From the NCBI RefSeq assembly GCF_001902145.1, contig NZ_MRST01000024.1, positions 310,001 through 374,000 of the forward strand: a stretch of 64,000 nucleotides of DNA, written 5' to 3'. Under the pieces are notes generated by a model, which made no database searches, had not been told where the DNA came from, and saw only the letters and a program-made list of their open reading frames with translations. Of this stretch, positions 9,394-18,132 are shown piece by piece (positions within the stretch are counted from its first letter, which is position 1; each line of letters begins with the position of its first letter). The DNA is from Pseudomonas fluorescens (lineage in GTDB: Bacteria > Pseudomonadota > Gammaproteobacteria > Pseudomonadales > Pseudomonadaceae). The position numbers and the translations under genes are program-made.

Positions 9394-10200
9394 ATGGGCT
9401 TTTACCCGCTGTTGAAAAAGGCGTCCCTTGTGGGCGCCTTTTTTGTGCCTGGGATTTGGCTGGCGACCGCTCAGGCTGCGGTATTCTGCCCAGCGCCAGC
9501 GTCCATGGCGCGGGTAGAGGTGCAGCGCGTGGTAGATGGCGACACGGTGCGCCTCAAGGACGGTCGCAGCGTACGCATGATCGGCCTCAACGCGCCGGAA
9601 ACCGGCAAGAAGGGCCGGCCAGACGAGCCATTTGCCGTCGCCGCGCGCCAGCGTCTACAGGCGTTGGTGCAGGCCAGTAATGGGCGTGTCGGCCTGGTGC
9701 CGGGGCGCGAAGGCAAAGATCATTACGGGCGCACCCTGGCTCATCTCTACGGCGCCAATGGCGAGAACCTGGAGGCGCAACTGCTGGCCGAGGGCCTGGG
9801 GTACCAAGTGGGCGTGGCGCCGAATGTCGACCTGGTTGCCTGCCAGCAGGCGGCCGAAAACAGCGCCCGCCAGGCACGGCTCGGCCTGTGGCGCCAATCC
9901 CCGGTGCAAAGCGTGGCGAATCTCAAGCGCTCCGGGTTTGCGCTGGTGGCTGGTCGGGTCAGCAAGGTCGAGCGCAATCGTGGCGGAATCTGGATTGAAA
10001 TGCAGGGTTCACTGGTATTGCGCATTGCGCCCGAGCTGATCAGCCAGTTCGATACGGACCTGCTCAATAGTCTGCAAGGCCGCACCGTTGAGGCGCGTGG
10101 CTGGGTGCAGGATCGGGCCCGCCGTGGCGGTCTGAAAAAAGGCCAATCACGCTGGCTGCTGCCAATAACCGATCCCGGCATGCTGAAATCGATGCTTTGA
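9394..10200 (+). CDS. Secreted thermonuclease (SNase)-family nuclease
   Basis: This is a predicted exported nuclease of 268 residues. It has a clear signal peptide (MGFYPLLKKASLVGAFFVPG..., cleavage predicted after ATAQA near residue 28). The SNase-like OB fold follows: RVVDGDTVRL, VRMIGLNAPE and DHYGRTLAHLY carry the acidic metal-binding and Arg catalytic residues of the family. The C-terminal 110 residues form an extra domain not found in the minimal enzyme. It lies only 14 bases after rpmE, and the rpmE terminator hairpin is made from its signal-peptide codons (9415-9444), so read-through from rpmE may depend on translation. The start is supported by the quality of the signal peptide. Confidence 0.85.
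   Translation: MGFYPLLKKASLVGAFFVPGIWLATAQAAVFCPAPASMARVEVQRVVDGDTVRLKDGRSVRMIGLNAPETGKKGRPDEPFAVAARQRLQALVQASNGRVGLVPGREGKDHYGRTLAHLYGANGENLEAQLLAEGLGYQVGVAPNVDLVACQQAAENSARQARLGLWRQSPVQSVANLKRSGFALVAGRVSKVERNRGGIWIEMQGSLVLRIAPELISQFDTDLLNSLQGRTVEARGWVQDRARRGGLKKGQSRWLLPITDPGMLKSML
9415..9444 (+). terminator. Intrinsic terminator of rpmE inside the nuclease coding region
   Basis: The stem AAAAAGGCG..CGCCTTTTT, extended by CCC/GGG around a TTGT loop, ends in six T residues. It overlaps codons 8-17 of the downstream nuclease. Confidence 0.75.
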
Positions 10201-10291
10201 ATAAAAAACTGTAGACATTTTTTATTTCGATTGTGAACAGTTTAGCCCTTGTATCCCGTGGCTCTTGGCCAAAAGTCGTAGCCCAGGGCCC

Positions 10292-10320
10292 TTGACACCT
10301 GTGACTGCCCAGTCTTGTAG
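10292..10320 (+). promoter_or_regulatory. Possible promoter of the malic enzyme gene
   Basis: A perfect -35 TTGACA (10292-10297) is followed after 17 bases by a weak -10 TTGTAG (10315-10320), in the 182-base gap before the start at 10383. The -10 is poor, so this call is tentative. Confidence 0.3.
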
Positions 10321-10382
10321 GGACTTTACGACACGCGTATCCTCGGCGGTCCGTCGACCAACAGTAAAAGCGGAATGCCGAT

Positions 10383-11651
10383 ATGTCTGATTTGAAAACT
10401 GCCGCTCTCGAATACCATGCCAATCCTCGTCCAGGAAAGCTGAGTGTAGAGCTCACCAAAGCCACTGCCACTGCCCGCGACCTGTCGCTGGCCTACAGCC
10501 CTGGTGTTGCCGAACCCGTACGTGAAATCGCCCGTGATCCAGAGCTGGCGTACAAGTACACCGGCAAAGGCAACCTGGTTGCAGTGATTTCCGATGGCAC
10601 CGCGATTCTGGGCCTGGGTAACCTCGGCCCGTTGGCTTCCAAGCCAGTCATGGAAGGCAAGGGCGTGCTGTTCAAGCGCTTTGCCGGCATCGACGTTTTC
10701 GACATCGAAGTCGATTCCGAAAGCCCGCAGGCTTTCATCGACACCGTCAAGCGTATTTCCATCACATTCGGTGGCATCAACCTGGAAGACATCAAGGCAC
10801 CTGAGTGCTTCGAGATCGAAAAGGCCCTGATCGAGCAGTGCGACATTCCGGTATTCCACGATGACCAGCACGGCACTGCGATCGTTACCGCAGCCGGCAT
10901 GATCAACGCCCTGGAAATTGCTGGCAAAACCCTGGGCGAGGCGAAAATCGTCTGCCTGGGCGCCGGTGCCGCGGCCATTTCCTGCATGAAGTTGATCATC
11001 AGCATGGGCGCCAAGCTGGAAAACATCTACATGGTCGACAGCAAGGGCGTGATTCAGTCCGAGCGTACCGACCTGAACCAGTACAAGGCGATGTTTGCCC
11101 ATCCGTCCTCCAAGCGCACCCTGGCTGACGCCCTCGACGGTGCCGACGTGTTCGTTGGCCTGTCCGGCCCGAACCTGCTGAGCGCGGAAGGCCTCAAATC
11201 CATGGCGCCGAACCCTATCGTGTTCGCCTGCTCCAACCCGGATCCGGAAATCTCTCCTGAGCTGGCCCACGCCACTCGCAGCGACGTGATCATGGCCACC
11301 GGCCGTTCGGACTACCCGAACCAGGTCAACAACGTATTGGGCTTCCCGTTCATCTTCCGTGGCGCCCTGGACGTTCGCGCCAAGCGCATCAACGAAGAGA
11401 TGAAAGTGGCTGCCGCCAACGCCCTGCGTGAACTGGCCAAGCTGCCGGTACCTCAGGACGTGTGCGACGCCTACGGTGGCGCCAAGCTGGAATTTGGTCG
11501 TGAGTACATCATTCCAAAGCCAATGGACAAGCGCCTGATCACCCTGATCTCCGATGCCGTGGCCAAGGCCGCTATCGAGACTGGCGTGGCTACTCTGCCG
11601 TATCCGAAGCACTACCCGCTGCAAAGCGTGGATGATGTGTTCAACGGCTAA
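10383..11651 (+). CDS. maeB: NAD(P)-dependent malic enzyme, short form
   Basis: Oxidatively decarboxylates malate to pyruvate, supplying NADPH or pyruvate during growth on C4 acids. Length is 422 residues, comprising the malic domain (SPGVAEP..., with catalytic Tyr in LAYSPG and Lys in YTGKGN) and the NAD-binding domain (GAGAAAISC near 195). The metal site DDQHGT is intact. The phosphotransacetylase-like extension of the 750-residue enterobacterial MaeB is absent, which is normal for this pseudomonad form. It stands alone, with its own strong terminator 20 bases downstream. Confidence 0.93.
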   Translation: MSDLKTAALEYHANPRPGKLSVELTKATATARDLSLAYSPGVAEPVREIARDPELAYKYTGKGNLVAVISDGTAILGLGNLGPLASKPVMEGKGVLFKRFAGIDVFDIEVDSESPQAFIDTVKRISITFGGINLEDIKAPECFEIEKALIEQCDIPVFHDDQHGTAIVTAAGMINALEIAGKTLGEAKIVCLGAGAAAISCMKLIISMGAKLENIYMVDSKGVIQSERTDLNQYKAMFAHPSSKRTLADALDGADVFVGLSGPNLLSAEGLKSMAPNPIVFACSNPDPEISPELAHATRSDVIMATGRSDYPNQVNNVLGFPFIFRGALDVRAKRINEEMKVAAANALRELAKLPVPQDVCDAYGGAKLEFGREYIIPKPMDKRLITLISDAVAKAAIETGVATLPYPKHYPLQSVDDVFNG

Positions 11652-11670
11652 GCCGTTGTAGCGCACTCAC

Positions 11671-11708
11671 AAAAAAGCCCCGACTGAATGATCAGTCGGG
11701 GCTTTTTT
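11671..11708 (+). terminator. Rho-independent terminator of maeB
   Basis: Stem GCCCCGACTGA / TCAGTCGGGGC with loop ATGA is flanked by six A and six T residues, so it can work in both directions and may also stop transcripts arriving from the minus strand. Confidence 0.9.
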
Positions 11709-11746
11709 GTGGCTGGCGATTCACTCGAGTCTTGTGCGGATCCAAG

Positions 11747-11836
11747 TGTGGGAGCGGGCTTGCTCGCGAATGCGGAGTGTCATGCAATAAATCCAGCGAC
11801 TGATACACCGCATTCGCGAGCAAGCCCGCTCCCACA
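11747..11836. repeat. REPIN (type GTGGGAGCGGGCTTGC)
   Basis: A 90-base inverted repeat of the same subtype as the element at 1775, lying between the convergent 3' ends of maeB and mrcA. Confidence 0.9.
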
Positions 11837-11864
11837 TTAGGTCTGTGCCAGGCCGCAGATCCCG

Positions 11865-14330
11865 TCAGAACAAATCGATCGGCGCGCCTTCATCCGCCGG
11901 CAGCGGGCTGCCCGGCGCCACGCCATTACCCAGTTCGTTGACCGACGGCGGTGTGTCTTCGCTCTTGAACAGCTCGAAGTACGCATTCGGCGTGCTCGGT
12001 GAAGCTGCACGGCCACTGATCGGGTCGATGCGCAGGCTGAGGATGCCTTCTGGCTCTGGCTGGGTGTGCAGCGGCTTGTCCTTGAGCGCTGCGCCCATGT
12101 AGCTCATCCAGATCGGCAGGGCGACGGTGCCACCAAACTCGCGGCGGCCCAGGCTTTCAGGCTGGTCATAGCCGGTCCACACGGTGGTCACGTAGTCGCC
12201 GTTGTAGCCGGAGAACCAGGCGTCCTTGGACTCGTTGGTGGTACCGGTCTTGCCAGCGATATCCGCACGGCCCAGGGCCAGTGCGCGGCGGCCGGTGCCC
12301 TTCTTGATCACGTCTTGCAGGATGCTGTTGAGGATGTAGGTAGTACGGCCATCCACGATGCGCTCGGCAACCGCTGGCGCTTGAGGTTCTGTCGGTGCGC
12401 TGGCGTTTGCAGCCGATGGCGTGCCTGGCGTCGGCTCGATGGTAATACCGCCGTTGTCCGGTGCCGCCAGACCGTCGGTTGCGACCACGCCATTGACCAC
12501 ATCGCCGGGTACCCGTGGCGGGTTGGCGGTGAACAGGGTGTCGCCATTGCGGCTTTCGATCTTGTCGATCAGGTACGGCGCGATCTTGTAGCCGCCGTTG
12601 GCAAAGGTGCTCCAGCCGGTGGCGATTTCCATCGGCGTGAGGGTCGCGGTACCCAGGGCCAGGGACAGGTTCGGCGGCAGGTCCGACTTGGCGAAGCCAA
12701 AGCGCGTCATGTAGTCGATGGTCTTGCCTACGCCCATCGCCTGCAACAGGCGGATCGACACCAGGTTGCGCGACTTGTACAGCGCCTCGCGGATGCGGAT
12801 CGGGCCAAGGAAGGTGTTGGTGTCGTTCTTCGGGCGCCAGACCTTGTCCAGGTATTCATCGACAAACACGATTGGTGCATCGTTGACCAGGCTGGCGGCG
12901 GTGTAGCCGTTGTCCAGCGCGGCACTATAGACAAACGGCTTGAAGCTGGAGCCTGGCTGGCGCTTGGCCTGGGTAGCGCGGTTGTAGTTGCTCTGCTCGA
13001 AGGCAAAGCCGCCGACCAGTGCGCGGATCGCACCGTTCTGCGGGTCCAGGGACACCAGGGCGCCCTGGGCGAGCGGCACCTGGCTGAATTTGAGGCTGTC
13101 ATCCTTCTGGCGTTGCACGCGGATCAAATCACCCACCTGGACCACGTCGGATGGCTGCTTGGGCATCGGGCCCATGCTGTTGGTGTTCAGGAACGGACGT
13201 GCCCACTTCATGCTGTCCCAAGCTACGTGGGCTTCGCCAGAGCGGGTCAGCACTTGGATACCCTCTTTCGATACCTGGGTAACGATGGCCGGGTCCAGGC
13301 CGCTGATCGAACGCTGTTTGCCCAATTCGGTGGTCCAGGCACTCAGGGTCTTGCCCGGCAGGCGCGACTCGGGACCGCGGTAGCCGTGACGCTGGTCATA
13401 AGTGATCAGGCCTTCATGTACCGAGTGGTTGGCGATTTCCTGCAAGTTGCTCGGCACCGTCGTGGTGACGCGGAAGCCTTCGGTGTAGGCCTCGCTGCCA
13501 TAACGGCCAACCATCTCGGCGCGGGCCATTTCGGCGATATAGGGTGCATTCACTTCCGGTGTCGGCACGTGATAGCTGGCGTTCAGTGGCTCGGCCACGG
13601 CACTTTCATACGCGGCCTGGTCGATCTTGCCCAGCTTGTACATGCGCCCCAGGATCCAGTCACGGCGTTCTTTGCTGCGCGCCGGGTTGGCCAGCGGGTT
13701 GAAGCGCGACGGTGCCTTGGGTAGGCCGGCAATCATGGCCATCTGCGCCAGGCTGGCGTCACGAATCGACTTGCCGTAGTAGACCTGGGACGCGGCCTCG
13801 ATGCCGTAGGCGCGGTTACCCAGATAGATCTTGTTGACGTACAGCTCGAGGATTTCATCCTTGGTCAGCTGGCGTTCGATCTGCAGCGCCAGCAGGATTT
13901 CGGTGGCCTTGCGGGAAAAGCTGCGCTCGCTGGTGAGGAAGAAGTTCTTCGCCACCTGCATGGTGATGGTGCTGCCGCCCGATTGAATGTGTCCGCTTTT
14001 TACCAATTGCGTGGCTGCACGCACCAGGCTGCTGGGGTCTACGCCGTAGTGGTTGGCGAAATTGTCGTCTTCGGCAGACAGCAAGGCGCTGATGAAATTG
14101 GGTGGAATGTCGGCGAAACGGATCGGTGTGCGGCGCATTTCGCCGAACTCCGCGATCAGTTTTTCATCGCTGCTGTAGACCCGCAAAGGAATCTGCAACT
14201 GGATACTTCTGAGGGCCTCTACGGAGGGCAAACCCGGACTAAGGTAGAGGTAGGCCCCGCTGAATACGAGCAGCAGCCCGCAGACGATGGCGACAATGGA
14301 GTACCCGAAAAACTTCAGCAGACGAATCAA
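11865..14330 (-). CDS. mrcA: Penicillin-binding protein 1A (bifunctional peptidoglycan synthase)
   Basis: An inner-membrane class A PBP of 821 residues that polymerises and cross-links peptidoglycan. It has one N-terminal membrane anchor (about 9-30) and a glycosyltransferase domain with the catalytic EDDNF (87-91) and GGSTITMQ. An OB-like insert occupies about 315-425. The transpeptidase domain has the active Ser in SSFK (461-464), SRN near 518 and KTGTT near 692. All catalytic residues are intact. The C-terminus is Pro/Ser rich. It is divergent from pilM over 230 bases, the same order as in P. aeruginosa and, with hofM, in E. coli. Confidence 0.97.
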   Translation of the reverse strand: MIRLLKFFGYSIVAIVCGLLLVFSGAYLYLSPGLPSVEALRSIQLQIPLRVYSSDEKLIAEFGEMRRTPIRFADIPPNFISALLSAEDDNFANHYGVDPSSLVRAATQLVKSGHIQSGGSTITMQVAKNFFLTSERSFSRKATEILLALQIERQLTKDEILELYVNKIYLGNRAYGIEAASQVYYGKSIRDASLAQMAMIAGLPKAPSRFNPLANPARSKERRDWILGRMYKLGKIDQAAYESAVAEPLNASYHVPTPEVNAPYIAEMARAEMVGRYGSEAYTEGFRVTTTVPSNLQEIANHSVHEGLITYDQRHGYRGPESRLPGKTLSAWTTELGKQRSISGLDPAIVTQVSKEGIQVLTRSGEAHVAWDSMKWARPFLNTNSMGPMPKQPSDVVQVGDLIRVQRQKDDSLKFSQVPLAQGALVSLDPQNGAIRALVGGFAFEQSNYNRATQAKRQPGSSFKPFVYSAALDNGYTAASLVNDAPIVFVDEYLDKVWRPKNDTNTFLGPIRIREALYKSRNLVSIRLLQAMGVGKTIDYMTRFGFAKSDLPPNLSLALGTATLTPMEIATGWSTFANGGYKIAPYLIDKIESRNGDTLFTANPPRVPGDVVNGVVATDGLAAPDNGGITIEPTPGTPSAANASAPTEPQAPAVAERIVDGRTTYILNSILQDVIKKGTGRRALALGRADIAGKTGTTNESKDAWFSGYNGDYVTTVWTGYDQPESLGRREFGGTVALPIWMSYMGAALKDKPLHTQPEPEGILSLRIDPISGRAASPSTPNAYFELFKSEDTPPSVNELGNGVAPGSPLPADEGAPIDLF

Positions 14331-14560
14331 GGCTTTTGGATTTCCAGAGAAAAGAAAGAGTTACGCGTCGGGGCATGCATGGCAAACGATGGATCGACCC
14401 GGGCAGCAGATAAAAAGCGGGAAAAAACGCTGGGCATTAAAGCATTTTTCGGCTTGGGGCGTCATTCGCGAGCCTTGAACAAGCCGACCGAATGCAAGGT
14501 GCCTGGCAGCAATCAGGCGAGATGACAGCCGGTATGACAGGGAAAGTTTTGGGGAGTTTT

Positions 14561-15217
14561 ATGGGAAAGGGATTTTTCAGGCGAAAAGTCGACACGGTGT
14601 TGGGGGTCGATATCAATGACAGCGGCATCAAGCTGATCGAGCTGGGCCGTTCATCGGGCGGTTTCAGCGTCCAGGGCTACGTTATGCAAATGCTGCCGCC
14701 CCAGGCGGTGGTGGACGGCACCCTGCTGGACCTTGAGGGTGTGGGCCGTGTGCTGCAACAGGCACTGTCGCGCCTGGGTACCTCGGCCCGGTACGCCGCC
14801 GTGGCGGTTGCGGGCCCGTCGGTAATTACCCGGCTGACTGACATGGACGCCGGCCTCAGTGATGAGGAAATGGCCTGGAAGATCCAGATGGAAGCCGACC
14901 AGTTCATCCCCTATCCATTGGACGAGGTGGCCATCGACTTTCAGGTTCAAGGGCCATCGGCTCAAGGCCCGCAGTGGGTAGAGGTGATGCTGGCGGCGTG
15001 CCTGCGTGAGCAGGTCGAAGCGCGCGAGGCGGTTTTGGCCCTGGCGGGGCTGGTGCCGCGGGTGGTCGATGTAGAAGGGTTTGCATTGGAGCGCGCTTGC
15101 CTTCAGGATTTTGCCAGCTTCACGCCGGGTCACAGAGTCGATGGTGCACAATGGGCCTTGGATGCCCAAGGGATGGGAGTGGCTTGCGGGCTGGCCCTGA
15201 GGAGTTTCGCTGGATGA
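14561..15217 (+). CDS. pilM: Short PilM (actin-like pilus alignment protein with internal deletion)
   Basis: PilM is a cytoplasmic FtsA/actin-like protein that binds the N-terminus of PilN in the type IV pilus alignment complex. Residues 1-175 align well with PilM (LGVDINDSGIKLIEL, MEADQFIPYPLDEVAIDFQVQ, VVDVEGFALERAC). The sequence then jumps to the PilM C-terminus, VACGLALRSF. About 120 residues that normally carry the second phosphate and adenosine motifs are missing, giving 218 residues against about 354. The frame is intact and the stop overlaps pilN by 4 bases. The ATG at 14561 has GGGGAG upstream. This resembles the shortened HofM of the enteric hofM-Q operon. Confidence 0.8.
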   Translation: MGKGFFRRKVDTVLGVDINDSGIKLIELGRSSGGFSVQGYVMQMLPPQAVVDGTLLDLEGVGRVLQQALSRLGTSARYAAVAVAGPSVITRLTDMDAGLSDEEMAWKIQMEADQFIPYPLDEVAIDFQVQGPSAQGPQWVEVMLAACLREQVEAREAVLALAGLVPRVVDVEGFALERACLQDFASFTPGHRVDGAQWALDAQGMGVACGLALRSFAG

Positions 15218-15765
15218 CACGAATCAATCTTTTGCCTTGGCGCCAGGCCCTGGCGGAGCGCAGACGCAAATACCTGTTGGTGCTGTTGCTGGCGTTTGCC
15301 TGCGTGGCGCTCGCGGCACTGTGGTTGGCTGATCAAGTGATCGATCAGGCGATAGACCGGCAGGTAAGCCGCAACAGCCGCCTGGAAGAGCACATCGCTA
15401 CCCAGGACTCGCGGATCAGGACCATCGACGACTTGCAGGAGCGAAGCCAGCAACTGGCCGAACGCATGAAGGTGGTTCAGGACCTGCACGATGCCCGCTC
15501 TTCCGGGGCCCGATTGTTCGAGCAATTGGCTCGCGCGGTGCCTGAAGGTGTCCATCTGCATGAGGTGGTTGCGAACGGCGACACCATCAGCATTCGCGGC
15601 ACGGCTGAAAGCAACCAGGATATCGCCCGTTTGATGCAGCAGCTCAAGCCAACCCACGGTTCCAGTTCGACCCGTCTGCAGCGCGTGCAGGCCGAAGGTG
15701 CGCGCGGCGAGAGTGAATTTCAGCTGATGGTGCGCCAGGGAGAATCCAGCGAGGCGCAACCATGA
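15214..15765 (+). CDS. pilN: PilN, type IV pilus alignment subcomplex protein
   Basis: An inner-membrane protein of 183 residues with the conserved N-terminal INLLPW motif (residues 4-9) that docks into PilM. A membrane segment lies at about 20-40 (YLLVLLLAFACVALAALWL), a coiled coil at 45-85, and a ferredoxin-like periplasmic domain follows. It overlaps pilM and the downstream gene by 4 bases each (ATGA), so the set is translationally coupled. The conserved PilM-binding motif suggests that the shortened PilM may still bind it. Confidence 0.9.
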   Translation: MTRINLLPWRQALAERRRKYLLVLLLAFACVALAALWLADQVIDQAIDRQVSRNSRLEEHIATQDSRIRTIDDLQERSQQLAERMKVVQDLHDARSSGARLFEQLARAVPEGVHLHEVVANGDTISIRGTAESNQDIARLMQQLKPTHGSSSTRLQRVQAEGARGESEFQLMVRQGESSEAQP

Positions 15766-16733
15766 GCCTGCCCAGGCTCGATTTTTCCACGCTCTCTTAC
15801 AACGCTGCCAAATGGTCCCTGCCGGGCAAGGTGCTGCTTGGCTGTGCGCTGGCCGGCCTGGTGCTGGTGATAGGCGAGGTTTCGCATGGGGGCGCGCAGC
15901 GGGAGCGATTGCACGGGCTTGAGGCGCGGGAGCAGGCGCTGCAGCAGCAACTCACAGAAAAGACCGGCCTGGCTGCGAGCCTTGAGCTGCGCACCCAGCA
16001 AGTCCGGAGCATGGAAGACAACCTTGCCAGCCTTCTAGGGCAATTGCCCAGCGAGTCCGAAGTACCTGCCGTGCTGGAAGACATCGCCCGGCTGGCGGCT
16101 GCCCATGGGGTGTGGGTCGAAGGCATCACTGTGCAGGATGAAGCGCCTCGGCAGCTTTATATCGAACAACCCATGCAGATAAGCGCCTCCGGGGTTTACC
16201 ACGACCTGGCGACGTTTGTCAGTGCCTTGGGTGGGTTGCCGCGGGTCGTTACCGTGCAGGATGTTGCGCTTGGGCATCAGGGCGCCTTGCTGCGTCTGGA
16301 CATGCTCGCCAAGACCTATCGCAGCACCCTGAAAAACGGCAAGGCCCGTCAGGTGCTCGACCCAAGGCCGCAATTTGTCTACGAGCCCTCGTCCTTGCGC
16401 GACCCCTTCACGCCGCCCGCCTTGCAGGCAGCCCACGTGCCGGGGCGGCCGGCCCTTGCCCCGGATTTCACCCGGCCACGGGGACTGTTGGAGGGTATGC
16501 GCCTCGATCAGTTCGAAATGGTCGGCACGTTGTCCCGTGGTGCGCAGGCCTTTGCCTTGCTGCGGGCTGGGGCCAGGGTGTATCGGCTGGCGGTGGGTGA
16601 TTACCTGGGGCCGGACCATGGCCAGGTCACGGCCATTCAAGACGCTGCTGTCGAGCTGGTCGAGCGGTTTCCCGATGGTCAGGGCGCCTGGCTGGAACGC
16701 CCGCGAACCTTTGTGCTGAACGTCAACTCATAA
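15762..16733 (+). CDS. PilO-PilP fusion protein
   Basis: One uninterrupted frame of 323 residues. Residues 1-200 resemble PilO (membrane segment at about 25-42, coiled coil 50-95, then the PilO-type domain). Residues 205-320 are PilP (LRDPF, FEMVGTLSRG, YRLAVGDYLG, then WLERPRTF near the end). Normally these are two genes, and PilP is a lipoprotein with its own signal and lipidation Cys. Here no lipobox or second signal exists, so the PilP part must be delivered to the periplasm by the PilO membrane anchor. It overlaps pilN by 4 bases and precedes pilQ by 12. Confidence 0.88.
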   Translation: MSLPRLDFSTLSYNAAKWSLPGKVLLGCALAGLVLVIGEVSHGGAQRERLHGLEAREQALQQQLTEKTGLAASLELRTQQVRSMEDNLASLLGQLPSESEVPAVLEDIARLAAAHGVWVEGITVQDEAPRQLYIEQPMQISASGVYHDLATFVSALGGLPRVVTVQDVALGHQGALLRLDMLAKTYRSTLKNGKARQVLDPRPQFVYEPSSLRDPFTPPALQAAHVPGRPALAPDFTRPRGLLEGMRLDQFEMVGTLSRGAQAFALLRAGARVYRLAVGDYLGPDHGQVTAIQDAAVELVERFPDGQGAWLERPRTFVLNVNS

Positions 16734-16745
16734 CGGAATCAAACA

Positions 16746-18128
16746 ATGAAAAGGACCTTCTCGTCCTTCGGTGTGGCGCTATGGATAGCGTTCACGGCAC
16801 CGATGGCTGCTGCTGTGCCCAATCGCCTGGACCTTATCCAACTGCCGCCGCCCGACAGTGCCCAGCCGGTCAGCTATACAGGCGCCAAACTGACCCTCAA
16901 TTTCCAGGACATCGACCTGCGCGCGGTCTTGCAGCAAATTGCCGATGTCGCCGGGCTCAACCTGGTGACCAGCGATGAGGTGCAGGGCTCGATCACCCTG
17001 CGGCTCAAGGATGTGCCCTGGGACCAGGCGCTTGACCTGGTTTTGCAAACCAAGGGCTTGGACAAGCGAGTCAAGGCGGGCGTGTTGCTGGTGGCGCCCG
17101 CCGATGAATTGGCTGCTCGCGAGCTGTTGATGCTGGAGTCGCGCAAGCAGATGGCCGAGCTGGCGCCCTTGCGTCGGGAGCTGCTGCAGGTCAATTACGC
17201 CAAGGCCGCCGACCTGGCCAAGCTGTTTCAGTCGGTGACCGGCTTTGAGGGCGCCACCGATGAGCGCGGTTCGGTGGCAGTGGATGACCGCACCAACAAC
17301 ATCATCGCCTACCAGACTGGCGAGCGGCTCGAAGAGTTGCGGCGCATTGTGGCGCAACTGGATATCCCGGTACGCCAGGTCATGATCGAGGCGCGGATTG
17401 TGGAGGCCAATGTCGACTACGACAAAAGCCTGGGTGTGCGCTGGGGTGGGCGGCTCACCCGCGGCAACGGCGGCGTTGGCGGTGTTGCCAAGCCGTTGGC
17501 GGAGGGTGCCGAGCCGCCGCAAAACCCACCCAGTTCACCCTTTGTTGACTTGGGGGCGCTGGCCGGAACCTCGGGCCTGGGGATCACCTATATCACCGAC
17601 AACCTGTTGCTGGACCTTGAGCTGACCGCCATGGAAAAAACCGGCAACGGTGAGATCGTCTCGCAGCCCAAGGTCGTCACCTCCGACAAAGAGACTGCAC
17701 GCATCCTCAAAGGCACCGAGATTCCTTACCAGGAATCCACCTCCCAGGGCGCGACCTCTGTGTCGTTCAAGGAGGCTTCGCTGTCGCTGGAGGTCACGCC
17801 GCAAATCACGCCCGACGACCATGTGATCATGGCTGTCAAGGTCACCAAGGATGAGCCCGACTACCTGAACCGGCTCAATGACGTGCCGCCGATCAAGAAA
17901 AACGAGGTCAACGCCAAGGTTCTGGTCAGGGATGGCGAGACCATCGTCATTGGCGGGGTTTTCTCCAATACCCAAAGCAAAGTGGTAGATAAAGTGCCAT
18001 TTTTGGGCGATGTGCCGTATCTTGGCCGCCTTTTCCGGCGCGATGTGCTGGCGGAGAAAAAATCCGAGCTGCTGGTATTCCTGACTCCGCGTATCATGAA
18101 TAACCAGGCGATTGCTGTGAGTCGTTGA
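16746..18128 (+). CDS. pilQ: Short secretin PilQ/HofQ
   Basis: An outer-membrane secretin subunit of 460 residues with a signal peptide (cleavage predicted after PMAAA, near residue 23). Order: N0/STN domain ([17 protein letters not shown], about 47-110), one N1 domain (140-210), and the secretin core (225-450, ending [16 protein letters not shown]). P. aeruginosa PilQ is about 714 residues because of two N-terminal AMIN domains that bind peptidoglycan; these are absent here. The length is close to enteric HofQ, which serves DNA uptake. It lies 4 bases before aroK. Confidence 0.9.
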   Translation: MKRTFSSFGVALWIAFTAPMAAAVPNRLDLIQLPPPDSAQPVSYTGAKLTLNFQDIDLRAVLQQIADVAGLNLVTSDEVQGSITLRLKDVPWDQALDLVLQTKGLDKRVKAGVLLVAPADELAARELLMLESRKQMAELAPLRRELLQVNYAKAADLAKLFQSVTGFEGATDERGSVAVDDRTNNIIAYQTGERLEELRRIVAQLDIPVRQVMIEARIVEANVDYDKSLGVRWGGRLTRGNGGVGGVAKPLAEGAEPPQNPPSSPFVDLGALAGTSGLGITYITDNLLLDLELTAMEKTGNGEIVSQPKVVTSDKETARILKGTEIPYQESTSQGATSVSFKEASLSLEVTPQITPDDHVIMAVKVTKDEPDYLNRLNDVPPIKKNEVNAKVLVRDGETIVIGGVFSNTQSKVVDKVPFLGDVPYLGRLFRRDVLAEKKSELLVFLTPRIMNNQAIAVSR

Positions 18129-18132
18129 TTCT

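Noticed and set aside
10326..11666. A 446-codon open frame antisense to the malic enzyme gene
   Set aside because: It covers almost exactly the conserved gene on the other strand and crosses its promoter; composition is that of a shadow frame.
12066..13724. A 552-codon open frame antisense to mrcA
   Set aside because: The opposite strand encodes an intact PBP1A; the antisense translation shows no known domain.
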